IMG/VR virus record: IMGVR_UViG_3300025137_000028
Location: 1-64,000 of that record
Length of the DNA: 64,000 nt
Direction: 5' to 3' (one strand)
Origin: a virus
Positions 7,531-18,376 of this stretch are shown in pieces. The notes under the pieces are model-generated. The model had not been told where the DNA came from. It did not search any database and worked only from the letters and a program-made list of their open reading frames with translations. The first letter of the stretch is position 1. Each line of letters begins with the position of its first letter. The position numbers and the translations under genes were made by a program.

Positions 7531-8482
7531 ACAAGTAATTCAGATAGGTACAACCGCCAATGACGGAACAGGTACTACTATACGAGCTGGTGGTGATCTT
7601 ATCAATAATAACTTTAACGAGATATATTCAACTTTGGGTGATGGTTCTACTCTCGCCTTTACAATATCAGGTGTATCTAACGGACAAGCACTAGTATATA
7701 ATAGTTCAACAAGTAAATTTGAACCAGGAACGCCAGGCGTTTCTTCAGCATTTACAATCGCAGGAGATGGTGGTTCAAATCAAACAATTTCATCTAATGA
7801 CACACTAACAGTACAAGGTGGTACAGGTATCACTACGACAGGTGTTGCTACAGATAAACTATCAATTGCTATAGATAGTTCAGTTGCTACTTTAACTGGC
7901 TCACAAACTTTAACAAATAAAACTATTAACGGTCCTGATAACACTTTAACAAATATCGCTAATGGTTCATTAGCAAACTCTTCAATCGCAATAGGTGGGG
8001 TAACACTTGCCTTAGGTGCTACAGACGCTACACCAGCACTTGAATTATCTGACGCAACAGCATATCCTACATCATCTTTAGTAGGTACAATTTCTAATGC
8101 TCAATTGGGTGGTTCAATAGCAAACGCAAAATTAGCAAATTCAACAATTTCAGTTGCTGCTGATTCTGGTTCAACTGATCCTGTTTCTTTAGGTGAAACT
8201 TTAACATTTACAGGCGCTGGAGGTTTAACAACAGCAGTTTCAGCTAACACTATAACTTTAACGACAGGCGCATTAACTTATACAAAAAGTAAATTGACAG
8301 GTGACGGATCAACAACAGCATTCACTATAAATAGTGGTAGAGCGGTTGATAATTTATTAGTATTTGTAAATGGTATTTGTTTAGTACCGACAGATGATTA
8401 CACAGTTTCAGGAACAACATTAACTTTTGTAACGGCACCAGCAGCCTCAGCAGAAATAACTGTAAGGTTTTTACCGATATAG
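7523..8482 (+). CDS. Tail-fibre-like virion protein
   Basis: 319 residues with an N-terminal motif common in marine phage fibres: MGRQVIQIGTTANDGTGTTI then LINNNFNEIYSTLG, an attachment-type segment. The middle is Ser/Thr/Asn-rich beta repeats (GSQTLTNKTINGPDNT, SIAIGGVTLALG), as in trimeric fibres. The last 60 residues form a shared module starting LTGDGSTTAFTI and ending EITVRFLPI. GAGGAAAAT lies before the ATG. It probably extends from the baseplate; the receptor is unknown. Confidence 0.75.
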   Translation: MGRQVIQIGTTANDGTGTTIRAGGDLINNNFNEIYSTLGDGSTLAFTISGVSNGQALVYNSSTSKFEPGTPGVSSAFTIAGDGGSNQTISSNDTLTVQGGTGITTTGVATDKLSIAIDSSVATLTGSQTLTNKTINGPDNTLTNIANGSLANSSIAIGGVTLALGATDATPALELSDATAYPTSSLVGTISNAQLGGSIANAKLANSTISVAADSGSTDPVSLGETLTFTGAGGLTTAVSANTITLTTGALTYTKSKLTGDGSTTAFTINSGRAVDNLLVFVNGICLVPTDDYTVSGTTLTFVTAPAASAEITVRFLPI

Positions 8483-8490
8483 GATAAAAT

Positions 8491-9618
8491 ATGGGAACAA
8501 TTACACGAACAATAGCAAATAATATAACAACCGGTTTAGGTGGAGCTAGTGTTCCAACAACATTCAGAAACCTTATCATCAATGGAGATATGAGCGTTGC
8601 TCAAAGACCAACTACCACTGGAATAACTAATGCTAGTGGTGATGTTTATGTATGTGATAAATTTTGTTGGTCAGAAAGTGGTGGTATGACATCTACATTT
8701 ACAATGTCACAAGACAATGACGTTCCGGATGGATATGGTTTTGCTAAATCATTAAAATTAGATTGTACTGCTACAGACACACCAGCTACAAATGAAAGAA
8801 TAAGAATAGAAACAAGATTTGAAGGTCAACATTTACAATTACTTAAAAAAGGAACTAATAATGCTGAAAGTTTTACACTTTCTTTTTGGGTACAATCAGT
8901 AAAAACTGGAACTTACATTGTCAATTTCCTAGATGAGGATAATAGTAGGCATGTTTCTAAAGCATATACAATAAGTTCAGCTAACACTTGGGAAAAGAAA
9001 ACAATGACTGTGACACCTGACGGTAATGGTAGATTTGATAATGATAACGCACATAGTTTAACTATTGCTTGGCTTTTAGCTGCTGGTGATAGTTTAAAAT
9101 CTGGCTCTTTAGCAGATGTTTGGGCAGATTATGCCAATGCTAATTATGCTGCTGGTCAAGTTAACTTTGCTGATAACACAAACAATAACTTTTTTCTTAC
9201 AGGAGTACAATTAGAAGCTGGAACAACAGCATCGGATTTTGAGTTCTTGCCTTTTGATGTGACTAAAACAAGGTGTTTAAGATATTATCAAAAAAGTTAT
9301 GAGTATGCTACAGCACCTGGAACAAACACAACAAATGGACAACACACAACAGATGGCGGCGCTGGAGGAACAACAACTGGTGAATTATCTGGAGATATAG
9401 ATTTTAAAGAAATTATGAGAGCAGCTCCAACTGTAACTCTTTATGATAAAGCTGGTACAAGTGGAAAAAGTGCCAGACTTAGGTCTGGAGTATCCAGAAC
9501 AGATGGTCAAAATGGTACAGCTGGAGATATAACTCAAAAAGGTTTTACATTAACATCAACAGGAACAGCTCTTGCTAATTCTATTGATGTTCACTTTGAA
9601 GCAAAGGCAGATATTTAA
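8491..9618 (+). CDS. Tail protein with NLIINGDMSVAQR-type binding domain
   Basis: 375 residues. After a short N-terminus comes NLIINGDMSVAQRP at about residues 28-41, a signature seen at the start of jelly-roll, carbohydrate-binding-like domains in phage tail proteins, followed by YVCDKFCWSESG and LKLDCTATDTP. The middle (FTLSFWVQSVKTGTYIVNF, GVQLEAGTTASDFEFLPFD) matches such a domain. The C-terminal third is Gly/Thr-rich and may bind sugars. It lies between two fibre-like genes; receptor-binding or accessory fibre is the likely role. Confidence 0.7.
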   Translation: MGTITRTIANNITTGLGGASVPTTFRNLIINGDMSVAQRPTTTGITNASGDVYVCDKFCWSESGGMTSTFTMSQDNDVPDGYGFAKSLKLDCTATDTPATNERIRIETRFEGQHLQLLKKGTNNAESFTLSFWVQSVKTGTYIVNFLDEDNSRHVSKAYTISSANTWEKKTMTVTPDGNGRFDNDNAHSLTIAWLLAAGDSLKSGSLADVWADYANANYAAGQVNFADNTNNNFFLTGVQLEAGTTASDFEFLPFDVTKTRCLRYYQKSYEYATAPGTNTTNGQHTTDGGAGGTTTGELSGDIDFKEIMRAAPTVTLYDKAGTSGKSARLRSGVSRTDGQNGTAGDITQKGFTLTSTGTALANSIDVHFEAKADI

Positions 9619-9795
9619 ATGATTAATACAGTAGAAAAAATATATAATTGGGAAAATAGATTTGTAAGTTATAAAGTTACTTTTGGTGATGGTAAAATAT
9701 CATTTGTATCATTAGATACAGAAAACAAAGATTACAAAGCAATTCAGACATGGGCAGCAATTGATGGAAATAATATTACAGACCCAGGAGAATAA
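9619..9795 (+). CDS. Small hypothetical protein (58 aa)
   Basis: Starts MINTVEKIYNWENRFVSYKV and ends DGNNITDPGE. Its ATG directly follows the stop of the tail gene before it, with no gap, so it is probably coupled. The C-terminal AIQTWAAIDGNNITDPGE resembles short phage peptides that accompany tail fibre genes. Function unknown. Confidence 0.6.
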   Translation: MINTVEKIYNWENRFVSYKVTFGDGKISFVSLDTENKDYKAIQTWAAIDGNNITDPGE

Positions 9796-9829
9796 CATAA
9801 TGAACAGTAAAAATAATACTAAAAACTTG

Positions 9830-9837
9830 TATAAATA
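9830..9837 (+). promoter_or_regulatory. Late promoter box TATAAATA before gene 8
   Basis: Exact octamer about 20 bases before the gene 8 ATG. It gives gene 8 and the giant gene behind it their own late start point. Confidence 0.75.
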
Positions 9838-9856
9838 TAACAAAGAATAGAGAATT

Positions 9857-11317
9857 ATGCCAGCAATAATAACAAATAAATTTAGAATACACAACTCAGA
9901 GCAGTTTTCTGAATCTTTTTCAGAATCAGCTGCCTCAGTGTATTATCTAGCTATGGGTAGATCGTATGCTTTTAGTACATCTACAAGACCAGACGGTAGA
10001 ACAGAAGCAGAGGGATCTGATACTTCAGCTCCTACACCAATAGATTCAATACAAGAAGAATTTTATTCTTTTGACGATTTCATGGCTGCTAAAAAAGTAA
10101 CAAGTAATGACGTATCTTTCTCTATACCGAGAAGAAACTGGACGACTGGCACAGTCTATGATTATTACAGACACGATTATGGTAATTTTGTTACAGGTGG
10201 TACAACAGTTCAATCAGCAAATAGTGGTGCTGTAACATTATTTGACGCTACTTTTTATGTAATGTCATCCGACTTTAATATTTACAAAGTTTTAGATAAT
10301 AATGGCAACGCTGCCTCAACAGTAGAACCATCAGGAACATCTAACTCTATTTTAACAACTGGTGACGGATACAAATGGAAATATATGTATTCTTTATCAG
10401 CTGCTCAAAGACAAAACTTTTTATCTACTGACTTTATGGCAGTAGCAACAAACTCAACAGTATCATCTGCTGCTACAGACGGTGCTGTAAATATTGTAAA
10501 AATTAAAACAGCAGGATCAGGTGGTTCTAACGGTTCACACACTAGTGTGCCAATTAGAGGCGATGGTTCAAGTGGCGCTGCTACTGTAACTGTATCAGGT
10601 GGAGCTGTGACGGCTGTAACTGTAACAAACGCAGGATCAGGTTACACATTTGCTTATATTAGAAACGCTGATATAGTAACTGCTGGTGCTACAAGTTTAT
10701 CAGGTTCTGAATTAGACGTAATAATTGAACCAAAAGGCGGACACGGATTTAATGCTGTAAAAGAATTAGGTGGATTTTTTGTAATGTGTAATGTTAACTT
10801 TGAAGGAACAGAATCATCTAACTCAGGTGACTTTACAGTAGGACAAGATTTTAGAAGAATTGCTTTATTAAGAGATATACAAACAAGTGGATCAGCTTCT
10901 ACAGCAACTACTTTAAGAGGTTCAAAAGCAATATTACTTGCTAGTAACTCTGGTAACTTTACAGTAGATGAAGAAATAAATCAAGCTTCAACAGGTGCTG
11001 TAGGTGTAGTTGTTGAATGGGATTCATCAAACAAAATTTTGTATTATGTACAGACAAGGCACAATGACGCAGGTGCCGATACAAATGGTAATCTAACAGC
11101 ATTTTCTGGAACAAATGGTATAACAGGTCAAAGTTCTAGTGCCACAGGTACACCATCTAGTTCAACTTCAACAGTTGACAGTGTATCTTTTTCTAGTGGC
11201 TATGCTGCTCCAGAAATAGACGCAGACACAGGTGATGTATTATACATAGAAAATAGATCGCCAATAACAAGAGCTGCCGATCAAACAGAGAACGTAAAAT
11301 TAATAATTGAGTTTTAG
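9857..11317 (+). CDS. 8: Baseplate wedge protein gp8
   Basis: The beginning, MPAIITNKFRIHNSEQF with YYLAMGRSYAF, corresponds to T4 gp8's start (AIVTSKFR, then FGRSEPW). IPRRNWTTG at about residues 90-98 matches T4 IPRRDWG, GDGYKWKYMYSL matches GDGYVWEYLFEI, and the end, VLYIENRSPITRAADQTENVKL, matches T4's MIYMENRPPIIMAMDQTEEINI. At 486 residues it is longer than T4 gp8 (334); the extra length is a Gly/Ser/Thr-rich insert around residues 210-260 and 340-440. gp8 dimers sit at the wedge periphery. Confidence 0.9.
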   Translation: MPAIITNKFRIHNSEQFSESFSESAASVYYLAMGRSYAFSTSTRPDGRTEAEGSDTSAPTPIDSIQEEFYSFDDFMAAKKVTSNDVSFSIPRRNWTTGTVYDYYRHDYGNFVTGGTTVQSANSGAVTLFDATFYVMSSDFNIYKVLDNNGNAASTVEPSGTSNSILTTGDGYKWKYMYSLSAAQRQNFLSTDFMAVATNSTVSSAATDGAVNIVKIKTAGSGGSNGSHTSVPIRGDGSSGAATVTVSGGAVTAVTVTNAGSGYTFAYIRNADIVTAGATSLSGSELDVIIEPKGGHGFNAVKELGGFFVMCNVNFEGTESSNSGDFTVGQDFRRIALLRDIQTSGSASTATTLRGSKAILLASNSGNFTVDEEINQASTGAVGVVVEWDSSNKILYYVQTRHNDAGADTNGNLTAFSGTNGITGQSSSATGTPSSSTSTVDSVSFSSGYAAPEIDADTGDVLYIENRSPITRAADQTENVKLIIEF

Positions 11318-11326
11318 AGGAAAATA

Positions 11327-14300
11327 ATGCCAAGTCCAACTGACTTTAACCTCACGCCTTATTATGATGACTTTACTGAAAGTAAAAACTTTCATAGAGT
11401 TTTATTTAGACCAGCGTTTGCTGTTCAGGCGAGAGAGTTAACACAATCACAATCGATATTACAAAATCAAATTGAAAGATTTGGTGATCATATGTTCAAA
11501 CAAGGAGCTATGGTTATCCCAGGACAAGTCGGATTAGATACCTCATATTACGCTTTAAAATTAACTTCTAAATCAGCTGCTTCAATAAACACATATTTAA
11601 ATACAACATTAACAGGTGCTTCATCTGGTGTTGTTGCTGATATTGTAGGAGTTGCCGCTACAGACGGTACTGATCCTGATACACTATTTGTTAAATATAA
11701 TAAAACAGGTTCAAATAATACTGCTATAGAATTTACAGATGGAGAAACTGCCACATCAAGTGCTGACGGTTCACCAACAGTTGTAGTTGCTACAACACAT
11801 ACTGGTTCTGCTGTCGGAGTAAAACAAGGTGTATATTACATTAATGGATTTTTTGTTCAAATAGCTGACACAACACTTGTTTTAGATAAGTACACAAACA
11901 CACCATCTTACAGAATAGGATTTACAGTTACAGAATCATTTGTAAACCCAGCAGACGATTCAAGTTTAAATGATAATGCCGCTGGTAGTTCAAATGTAAA
12001 TGCTCCTGGTGCTCATAGATTTAAAATTTCATTAACACTTGCTAAGAAAACATTATCAAGTACCGAAGACTCTAACTTCTTTGAAGTAATGAGAGTTGAA
12101 GATGGTCAAATTAGATCACAAATAAGATCAACAGAATATAACGTATTAGAAGACACACTTGCTCGTAGAACATTTGACGAATCAGGTGATTATGTTTTAA
12201 CAAATCCAGATTTTGATGTTAGACAACATTTAAGTTCAGGTAATAACAGAGGTATATTTACATCTGGTAACGGTGGTTCTGAGGCAAAACTTTCAATAGG
12301 TGTTTCACCATTTAAAGCTTATGTAAAAGGTTATGAATCAGAAATTTTATCAACAACATTTGTTGATGTAGATAAAGCCAGAGATTTTGATACTCAAAAT
12401 AATAATAAAACAAGATTTAATTTAAAAAACTTTGTTAATGTTACAAACGTTTTCGGATCACCTGATATAGGTTTTGTATCTGGTGACGTTGAAGCATTTA
12501 AAAAAGTTAGTTTATATAAAGACCCTACAGTTGCTAGAGGTACGGAAGTATCTACAGTAGGTAATAATGTACCTACAATAGGTAGAGCAAAGTCTCGTGG
12601 TTTTGAATATGTAACAGGTAGTGAAACAGATGATATATTTGCTACAACAAATACTTACAGACATTATCTATTTGATGTAGAAATGTTTACTCATGTTGAT
12701 TGTATAGGTTCTGCTTCATACACAACAGGTGAAATAGTTTCAGGTGCTACTTCAGGCGCAACTGCTACAGTTATGGCTGCTACAGTTACAAGATCAGTTG
12801 CTATAACTTCAATAACTGCTTCTAATACAGACATGTCCGGAACATTTACTACAGCTGTTGTAACTTTAAACAATCACGGTTTAGTAGACGGACAACAAAT
12901 TAATGTATCAGGTGGTTCTTTTCAAATAGACTCAACTGCTTACACTGAAGGAACTTTTACTGCTAGAAATACTACAACTAATACATTTGAATTGTTTGAC
13001 GCAACTGGTGATGATCCTGGGATGAACGTAACTTCATTCTCTTCAGCACCTACAATAAAACATACAACACTTGTTTTAGCAAACGTAAGTGGATCATTTA
13101 GTGCTGGTGAAGTTATTACAGGACAATCTTCTAACGCTTCTTTATCAAGTCAGGCAGATAGAATTGGATTTAAAGCTGTAACTAGTTTTGACTTTAATCA
13201 AACTAAACAAATTGGTATGGCAGGATCACCTACTTATACTGCTGACACAGTAACAAATTCAACTTATGGATCAAACACTGATTTAACAGGTCAAATTTCA
13301 ATAGCTGCCTCTGGTCAAACATTATTTGGTAAAGGTACTTTATTTAATTCAGAATTAAAAATTGGTGACAATGTATCATTTGTTAATGACGCAGGTACAA
13401 CTATTAACAAAAGAATAAAATATATTCATTCTAATATTAAGGCACAAATAGATTCAGCAGTAACTAGTAGTGATGAAACAACTGGTTCGCCTATAACAAG
13501 AAAAAGAGCAAAATTACAAAATCCTGAAAATAATATTTCATTATTTAAGTTACCTAACATTACAATTAAAACTTTAAAAACAACTGATAACTCAGGCTTA
13601 ACAGATACTAACTTTGGTGTAAGAAGACACTTTACAGGTACTTTATCATCTAATGGTGATGTAACGATTACAGCTGGTACTAACGAAGTATTTTCTTCTC
13701 AGTTAGAAAAAGATATTACAGCAACTGTTATGACAACAGGCTCTGGTGGTACTGGTGCTATAGGTGATGTATTAAATACAAGTGGTAATAACCACGAAGG
13801 TGACGCTATCTATAACTTAGGTGGTTCGCCAACAGGCAAAACTTTACAATTAGATTTTGGTGCTAACTTTGCTGGTCATAAAGTAAAAATTTTAGCAACA
13901 GTAAGTAGATCAGTTGCTAACTCAAAATCAAAAACATTAAATTCAAGTTCAACAGTAAATATTACTTCACAATCTTTTATAGAAAACGGAATATTAGGAT
14001 TAGGAAAAGCAGACGTTAAGACAATTAATAATGTTTACATGTCTCCAGCATTCGGTACAACTGCTACAACTTCACATACAGACGTTACAGATAGATTTAG
14101 TTTAGATACAGGTCAAAGAGATAACTTTTACGATATAGGAAGAATTAAATTAAAACCAGGTGCTTTAAAACCTACAGGTGAATTATTAGTTAATTTTGAT
14201 TTCTTCTCTCATGGTTCTGGCGATTACTTTGATGTTGATTCATATTCAGGTGTTGTAGATTATGAAGATATACCTAGTTACACATCTGATACATCTGGTA

Positions 14301-17300
14301 AAAAATTTGAATTAAGAGATACAATAGATTTTAGACCTAGAGTTGATGACGCTTCAACAGTTCCAGGTAATACTTCAGGTTCAGATTTTGAAAGAAGTTA
14401 TGATGGTACTGGTTCTGCTTCACATGATATTGTAAAATTTGATACAGACGTTACAACAGATTTTGAGTTTTACTTAAACAGAATAGACAAAATTTTTATC
14501 ACTAGAGAAGCTAAAATAAAAATATTAAAAGGTGCTTCAGCATTAAATCCTTTAGTGCCAGGCGATTTAGACGGACATTTACATTTAGCAACTTTAGATA
14601 TACCTAGTTATACATTAGACACAAGAGACGTTATTGTAACTGAACAAGACAATAGACGTTTCACTATGAGAGACATAGGTAATTTAGAACAAAGAATACA
14701 AAACGTTGAATACTATACTCAACTTTCTTTATTAGAAGCTAGTGCTCAATCTTTACAAATACAAGATTCAAATGGTTTAGATAGATTTAAAAACGGATTT
14801 ATCGTTGATAACTTTACTGGTCACAATATAGGTGATGTAGGTAATAACGATTATAAAATTTCTATTGACAGAGGTAGAGGTGAAGGAAGACCTATGTTCA
14901 ATGAAGACATTATTGAATTTGAAGAAGTTGATGATGACGGTACAGCGATAGTAGCAGCTGATAGAACAGCAGCTAGTTATCAAAAAACTGGCGATTTAAT
15001 TACACTACCTTACACAGAGGTAACTGCTATAGATCAACCATTAGCAACTAAGACAGAAAATTTACAACCATTTATGATTTTCAATTGGATAGGTAGTATT
15101 GAATTAGATCCACCATTAGATGAATGGAAAGAAACTAATAGAGCACCTGAGTTAGTTGTTAACATGAATGGTACTTTTGATAACTTGGCTATATCCAGAG
15201 GTTTAGATAATACTAATATTACATCAATACCTTTCGGTACAGAGTGGAATGAATGGCAAGATCAATGGACAGGTAATCCTAGAACGACTAGCAGACGGAT
15301 AGGAAATCAAATTACTACAACAAGCACAGTTGATGTAGTTCAAACAAGAGGAGGAATTAGAACAAATATAATTCCTCAAACTCAAAGACAAAGTTTAGGT
15401 GATAGAGTTTTAGCAGTTAACTTTGTACCATTTATTAGAAGTAGAGATATTACTTTTACTGCTCAAGGTATGAGACCAAACACAAGAGTTTTTGGTTTCT
15501 TTGATAATATAGACGCTTCAACTTATATAACTCCTAGTGGGGGATCGTTAGGTGGTAATGTAGTTACAGATTCAAACGGTGCCGTAACAGGTACTTTTTC
15601 TATACCTGATCCAACAGTTGACGCAAATCCAAGATGGCGTACAGGTACAAGAGTATTCAGATTAACAAACTCATCTACAAATGCTGATTTAACATCTTCA
15701 AGTACGGCAACATCTGCTGAAGCAGATTATGTTGCTAGAGGTTTACAAGAAACTGTAGGAGATGTAGTTGTTTCAACTAGAGAGGCAAGAGTTGTTAGAA
15801 CAAATGTATCTGATACAAGTAGAACAACTAGAATTACAGGAAGATCAGTAAGAAATGTACCTAATCCAGATCCACTAGCTCAATCATTTTTAATAGATGA
15901 TCCAGAAGGTATTTTTGTAACTAGTGTTGATTGTTTCTTTGCTACTAAATCAACTACTATACCTGTTAAAGTTCAACTTAGAACAATGGTAAACGGTTAT
16001 CCTAGTGATGAATTATTACCATTTGCTGAAAAATATTTAAATCCTGGTTCAGTAAATACTAGTACAGACGGAACAAGTGCTACTACATTTACATTTGATT
16101 CACCTGTTTACTTAAAAGAAGGTACTGAATATTGTTTAGTATTAAAATCTGACTCAGACGATTATACTACTTACGTTGCTAGATTAGGTGGTACTAATTT
16201 AAGTTCAGATAGAACAGTATCAAAACAACCTGCTACAGGTATCTTATTCAAATCAGCAAACAATAGAACTTGGAATGCTGAACAATTAGAAGATTTAAAA
16301 TTCAAATTAAAAAAAGCCTCGTTTACAACAAACACAACAGGTACATTAACTTTAGCAAATAAAGATAATCCTGTTAGAACATTAGGCACAAATCCATTAA
16401 GAACATTTAACGGTACAGGTCTTATCAGAGTATTCCATAAAAATCACGGTTTACATTCTACAAGTGATAATGTAACTATTGCTGGTATATCTTCAGGCAC
16501 ATACAACGGTATTGCTCATAGTGCTATAAATGGTACATATACAAGTATTTCAAACATCACATTAGATAGTTACGATATAACGACTGGCGGTACTGCCAAT
16601 GCGACTGGTGATGTAGGTGGTACAACTGTAACAGCAACGGAGAATAGACAATTTGATGTTTTACAATTACAATTAGGAACGATTACTCAACCTGATACTA
16701 CTTTAACTACAACACTTAGAACAACAAGCGGTAAATCAGTTCACGGAACAGAAACACCATTTACTGTACAAAGTTCTTCAAACGCTACAACAGTTGTGTT
16801 AAAAGATAACATTTACTTTAATGAACCTAAATTAGTTGCTAGTTCTATAAATCAAACTAACGAAATGTCAAGTTCTAAATCTATGTTTGTAAATGTATCT
16901 TTAATAACTACAAAAGCAAACGTATCTCCTGTTATTGATTTAAAAAGAGTTAATGCTTTTGCTATACAAAACAGATTAAATAATCCTTCAGTTTCATCAA
17001 CTAATACATTTACAGGTGATGGTTCAACAACAGGATTTACACTATCAGGCACACCAACAAGTGTTCACATATTGTCAATTAAAAAAGACGGATTAAAATT
17101 ACAACCTGTTGATGACTTTACAGTTTCAGGTACAACTTTAACAATGGGTACAGCACCAGCAAGTGGGGCAAAAGTAATTGCTAAAATTACAAATACGGTA
17201 GACTTTGAAGAAGATACAGCAATAGAGGGTGGATCATCTGCTGGTTCTTACTTAACAAGACCAATAAATTTAGAAAATCCATCAACTGCTTTAGACATAA

Positions 17301-17605
17301 GAATTGCTGCTAGTATAAGAACAACATCTAGTTTAAAAGCTTTCTTTAGAATTACAGGTGGTGAAGTAACTGAAAGAATAGAAGATATAGAATATACGCC
17401 GTTTAATACAGACGGTTCATCTGATACAACAATCACACCAAGTGAAAATGATCAAGTATTAGATGATGAATTTAAAGATCATAAGTTTTCTGTATCAGGT
17501 TTACAAGAATTTACATCTTTTCAAATTAAATTTGTATTCACAGGTACTAACTCTTGTTTACCAGCAAGAATTAAAGATTTAAGAGGTATTGCTTTGGCGG
17601 TTTAA
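11327..17605 (+). CDS. Giant virion protein (2092 aa), DUF4815-type N-terminus
   Basis: The N-terminal region (YYDDFTESKNFHRVLFRPAF then VQARELTQSQSILQNQIERF) is the signature of DUF4815, a domain of large structural proteins in marine T4-like phages. Later come SGATSGATATV-type repeats (around residue 475), a long beta-rich middle, LEQRIQNVEYYTQLSLLEA near residue 1123 (coiled-coil-like), and close to the C-terminus the shared module beginning FTGDGSTTGFTL and KKDGLKLQPVDDFTVSG. Its place next to gp8 is where T4 has gp9-gp12, so a gp10-like peripheral baseplate or fibre-connector role is plausible but inferred. It is the largest gene in the window. Confidence 0.8.
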   Translation: MPSPTDFNLTPYYDDFTESKNFHRVLFRPAFAVQARELTQSQSILQNQIERFGDHMFKQGAMVIPGQVGLDTSYYALKLTSKSAASINTYLNTTLTGASSGVVADIVGVAATDGTDPDTLFVKYNKTGSNNTAIEFTDGETATSSADGSPTVVVATTHTGSAVGVKQGVYYINGFFVQIADTTLVLDKYTNTPSYRIGFTVTESFVNPADDSSLNDNAAGSSNVNAPGAHRFKISLTLAKKTLSSTEDSNFFEVMRVEDGQIRSQIRSTEYNVLEDTLARRTFDESGDYVLTNPDFDVRQHLSSGNNRGIFTSGNGGSEAKLSIGVSPFKAYVKGYESEILSTTFVDVDKARDFDTQNNNKTRFNLKNFVNVTNVFGSPDIGFVSGDVEAFKKVSLYKDPTVARGTEVSTVGNNVPTIGRAKSRGFEYVTGSETDDIFATTNTYRHYLFDVEMFTHVDCIGSASYTTGEIVSGATSGATATVMAATVTRSVAITSITASNTDMSGTFTTAVVTLNNHGLVDGQQINVSGGSFQIDSTAYTEGTFTARNTTTNTFELFDATGDDPGMNVTSFSSAPTIKHTTLVLANVSGSFSAGEVITGQSSNASLSSQADRIGFKAVTSFDFNQTKQIGMAGSPTYTADTVTNSTYGSNTDLTGQISIAASGQTLFGKGTLFNSELKIGDNVSFVNDAGTTINKRIKYIHSNIKAQIDSAVTSSDETTGSPITRKRAKLQNPENNISLFKLPNITIKTLKTTDNSGLTDTNFGVRRHFTGTLSSNGDVTITAGTNEVFSSQLEKDITATVMTTGSGGTGAIGDVLNTSGNNHEGDAIYNLGGSPTGKTLQLDFGANFAGHKVKILATVSRSVANSKSKTLNSSSTVNITSQSFIENGILGLGKADVKTINNVYMSPAFGTTATTSHTDVTDRFSLDTGQRDNFYDIGRIKLKPGALKPTGELLVNFDFFSHGSGDYFDVDSYSGVVDYEDIPSYTSDTSGKKFELRDTIDFRPRVDDASTVPGNTSGSDFERSYDGTGSASHDIVKFDTDVTTDFEFYLNRIDKIFITREAKIKILKGASALNPLVPGDLDGHLHLATLDIPSYTLDTRDVIVTEQDNRRFTMRDIGNLEQRIQNVEYYTQLSLLEASAQSLQIQDSNGLDRFKNGFIVDNFTGHNIGDVGNNDYKISIDRGRGEGRPMFNEDIIEFEEVDDDGTAIVAADRTAASYQKTGDLITLPYTEVTAIDQPLATKTENLQPFMIFNWIGSIELDPPLDEWKETNRAPELVVNMNGTFDNLAISRGLDNTNITSIPFGTEWNEWQDQWTGNPRTTSRRIGNQITTTSTVDVVQTRGGIRTNIIPQTQRQSLGDRVLAVNFVPFIRSRDITFTAQGMRPNTRVFGFFDNIDASTYITPSGGSLGGNVVTDSNGAVTGTFSIPDPTVDANPRWRTGTRVFRLTNSSTNADLTSSSTATSAEADYVARGLQETVGDVVVSTREARVVRTNVSDTSRTTRITGRSVRNVPNPDPLAQSFLIDDPEGIFVTSVDCFFATKSTTIPVKVQLRTMVNGYPSDELLPFAEKYLNPGSVNTSTDGTSATTFTFDSPVYLKEGTEYCLVLKSDSDDYTTYVARLGGTNLSSDRTVSKQPATGILFKSANNRTWNAEQLEDLKFKLKKASFTTNTTGTLTLANKDNPVRTLGTNPLRTFNGTGLIRVFHKNHGLHSTSDNVTIAGISSGTYNGIAHSAINGTYTSISNITLDSYDITTGGTANATGDVGGTTVTATENRQFDVLQLQLGTITQPDTTLTTTLRTTSGKSVHGTETPFTVQSSSNATTVVLKDNIYFNEPKLVASSINQTNEMSSSKSMFVNVSLITTKANVSPVIDLKRVNAFAIQNRLNNPSVSSTNTFTGDGSTTGFTLSGTPTSVHILSIKKDGLKLQPVDDFTVSGTTLTMGTAPASGAKVIAKITNTVDFEEDTAIEGGSSAGSYLTRPINLENPSTALDIRIAASIRTTSSLKAFFRITGGEVTERIEDIEYTPFNTDGSSDTTITPSENDQVLDDEFKDHKFSVSGLQEFTSFQIKFVFTGTNSCLPARIKDLRGIALAV

Positions 17606-17606
17606 T

Positions 17607-17828
17607 ATGAGTTTAATTAAAGTAAAAAATTTTGATAGTTTAGGTAGAGATATTAGAAGTGGTGCTATTGTTAATACAAATACAAGTGAATATAGTTTAT
17701 ACATGAATAGATTAAAACTAAGAGAACAACAAAATGATAAGTTAAGAAACGCTTGTAAAGAAATAAATACTTTAAAGATAGAATTAAGAGAAATAAAAAA
17801 TTTATTAAAAAAGGTAGTAGGTAAGTAA
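17607..17828 (+). CDS. Small coiled-coil protein (73 aa)
   Basis: The start used is the ATG one base after the preceding stop; an ATG 18 bases further upstream lies inside the giant gene. The C-terminal half is a heptad-like charged helix (REQQNDKLRNACKEINTLKI). The stop overlaps the next ATG (TAATG). It may be a short assembly factor or fibre chaperone for the neighbouring tail genes; that is inference. Confidence 0.6.
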   Translation: MSLIKVKNFDSLGRDIRSGAIVNTNTSEYSLYMNRLKLREQQNDKLRNACKEINTLKIELREIKNLLKKVVGK

Positions 17829-18376
17829 TGGCTGTAAGATCAGTAGGAACAAATGATACACTAGAAACGTTTAGAAGTACGTTTAATAGTCACGCAACAG
17901 ACACAGGTGATCTATCTAATTTAAATACAACTGACTCAAGTTCGTTAGTTGCTGCTATTAATGAGGCAAAAGCTGGTACATCTACATTTACACTTAGAGA
18001 TACGTCATCATCTACACAAACAATAACAGGTGGTGATACACTGAACGTTGAAGGTTCAGGTGGAGTATCTATGACAGTTAGTGCTACAGACACATTAACT
18101 GCCTCTTTAGACTCAACAATCACAGGTTTAACAAGTTTAACTTCAACTGCTTTAGTAGGTAGTACATCTGTTACAGCAGGAACATTATTTTTAACTGAAA
18201 ATAGAATTAGAACAACTGATAGTTCGATATTGAATTTACAAGATATTATTGGAGTAACAAGTGCTGGTGCGATAAGTGGCGTATCTACTTTAGAAGCTTC
18301 TTCGGATATCACTATAAATAGTATAAGTGTGGCAACAAAACCTTTCGCTATCGCACAAGCAGTAGCATTAGGATAA
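17828..18376 (+). CDS. Tail-fibre-like protein (182 aa)
   Basis: The N-terminus reads MAVRSVGTNDTLETFRSTF and NLNTTDSSSLVAAINEAKAG, an attachment-like segment used by several marine phage fibres. The rest is repeated beta with ITGLTSLTSTALVGSTSVTA, as in fibre shafts, and it ends SVATKPFAIAQAVALG. The final -AIA.AVALG resembles the end of the later gene at 23072-23851 (AFAISSAIALG), so the two are probably paralogous fibre subunits or share a C-terminal tag. Confidence 0.65.
   Translation: MAVRSVGTNDTLETFRSTFNSHATDTGDLSNLNTTDSSSLVAAINEAKAGTSTFTLRDTSSSTQTITGGDTLNVEGSGGVSMTVSATDTLTASLDSTITGLTSLTSTALVGSTSVTAGTLFLTENRIRTTDSSILNLQDIIGVTSAGAISGVSTLEASSDITINSISVATKPFAIAQAVALG

Noticed and set aside
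9800-9850. A 16-codon frame between the 58-residue gene and gene 8
   Set aside because: Very short; its codons are mainly the late promoter box (LYKY from TTGTATAAATAT) rather than a protein.
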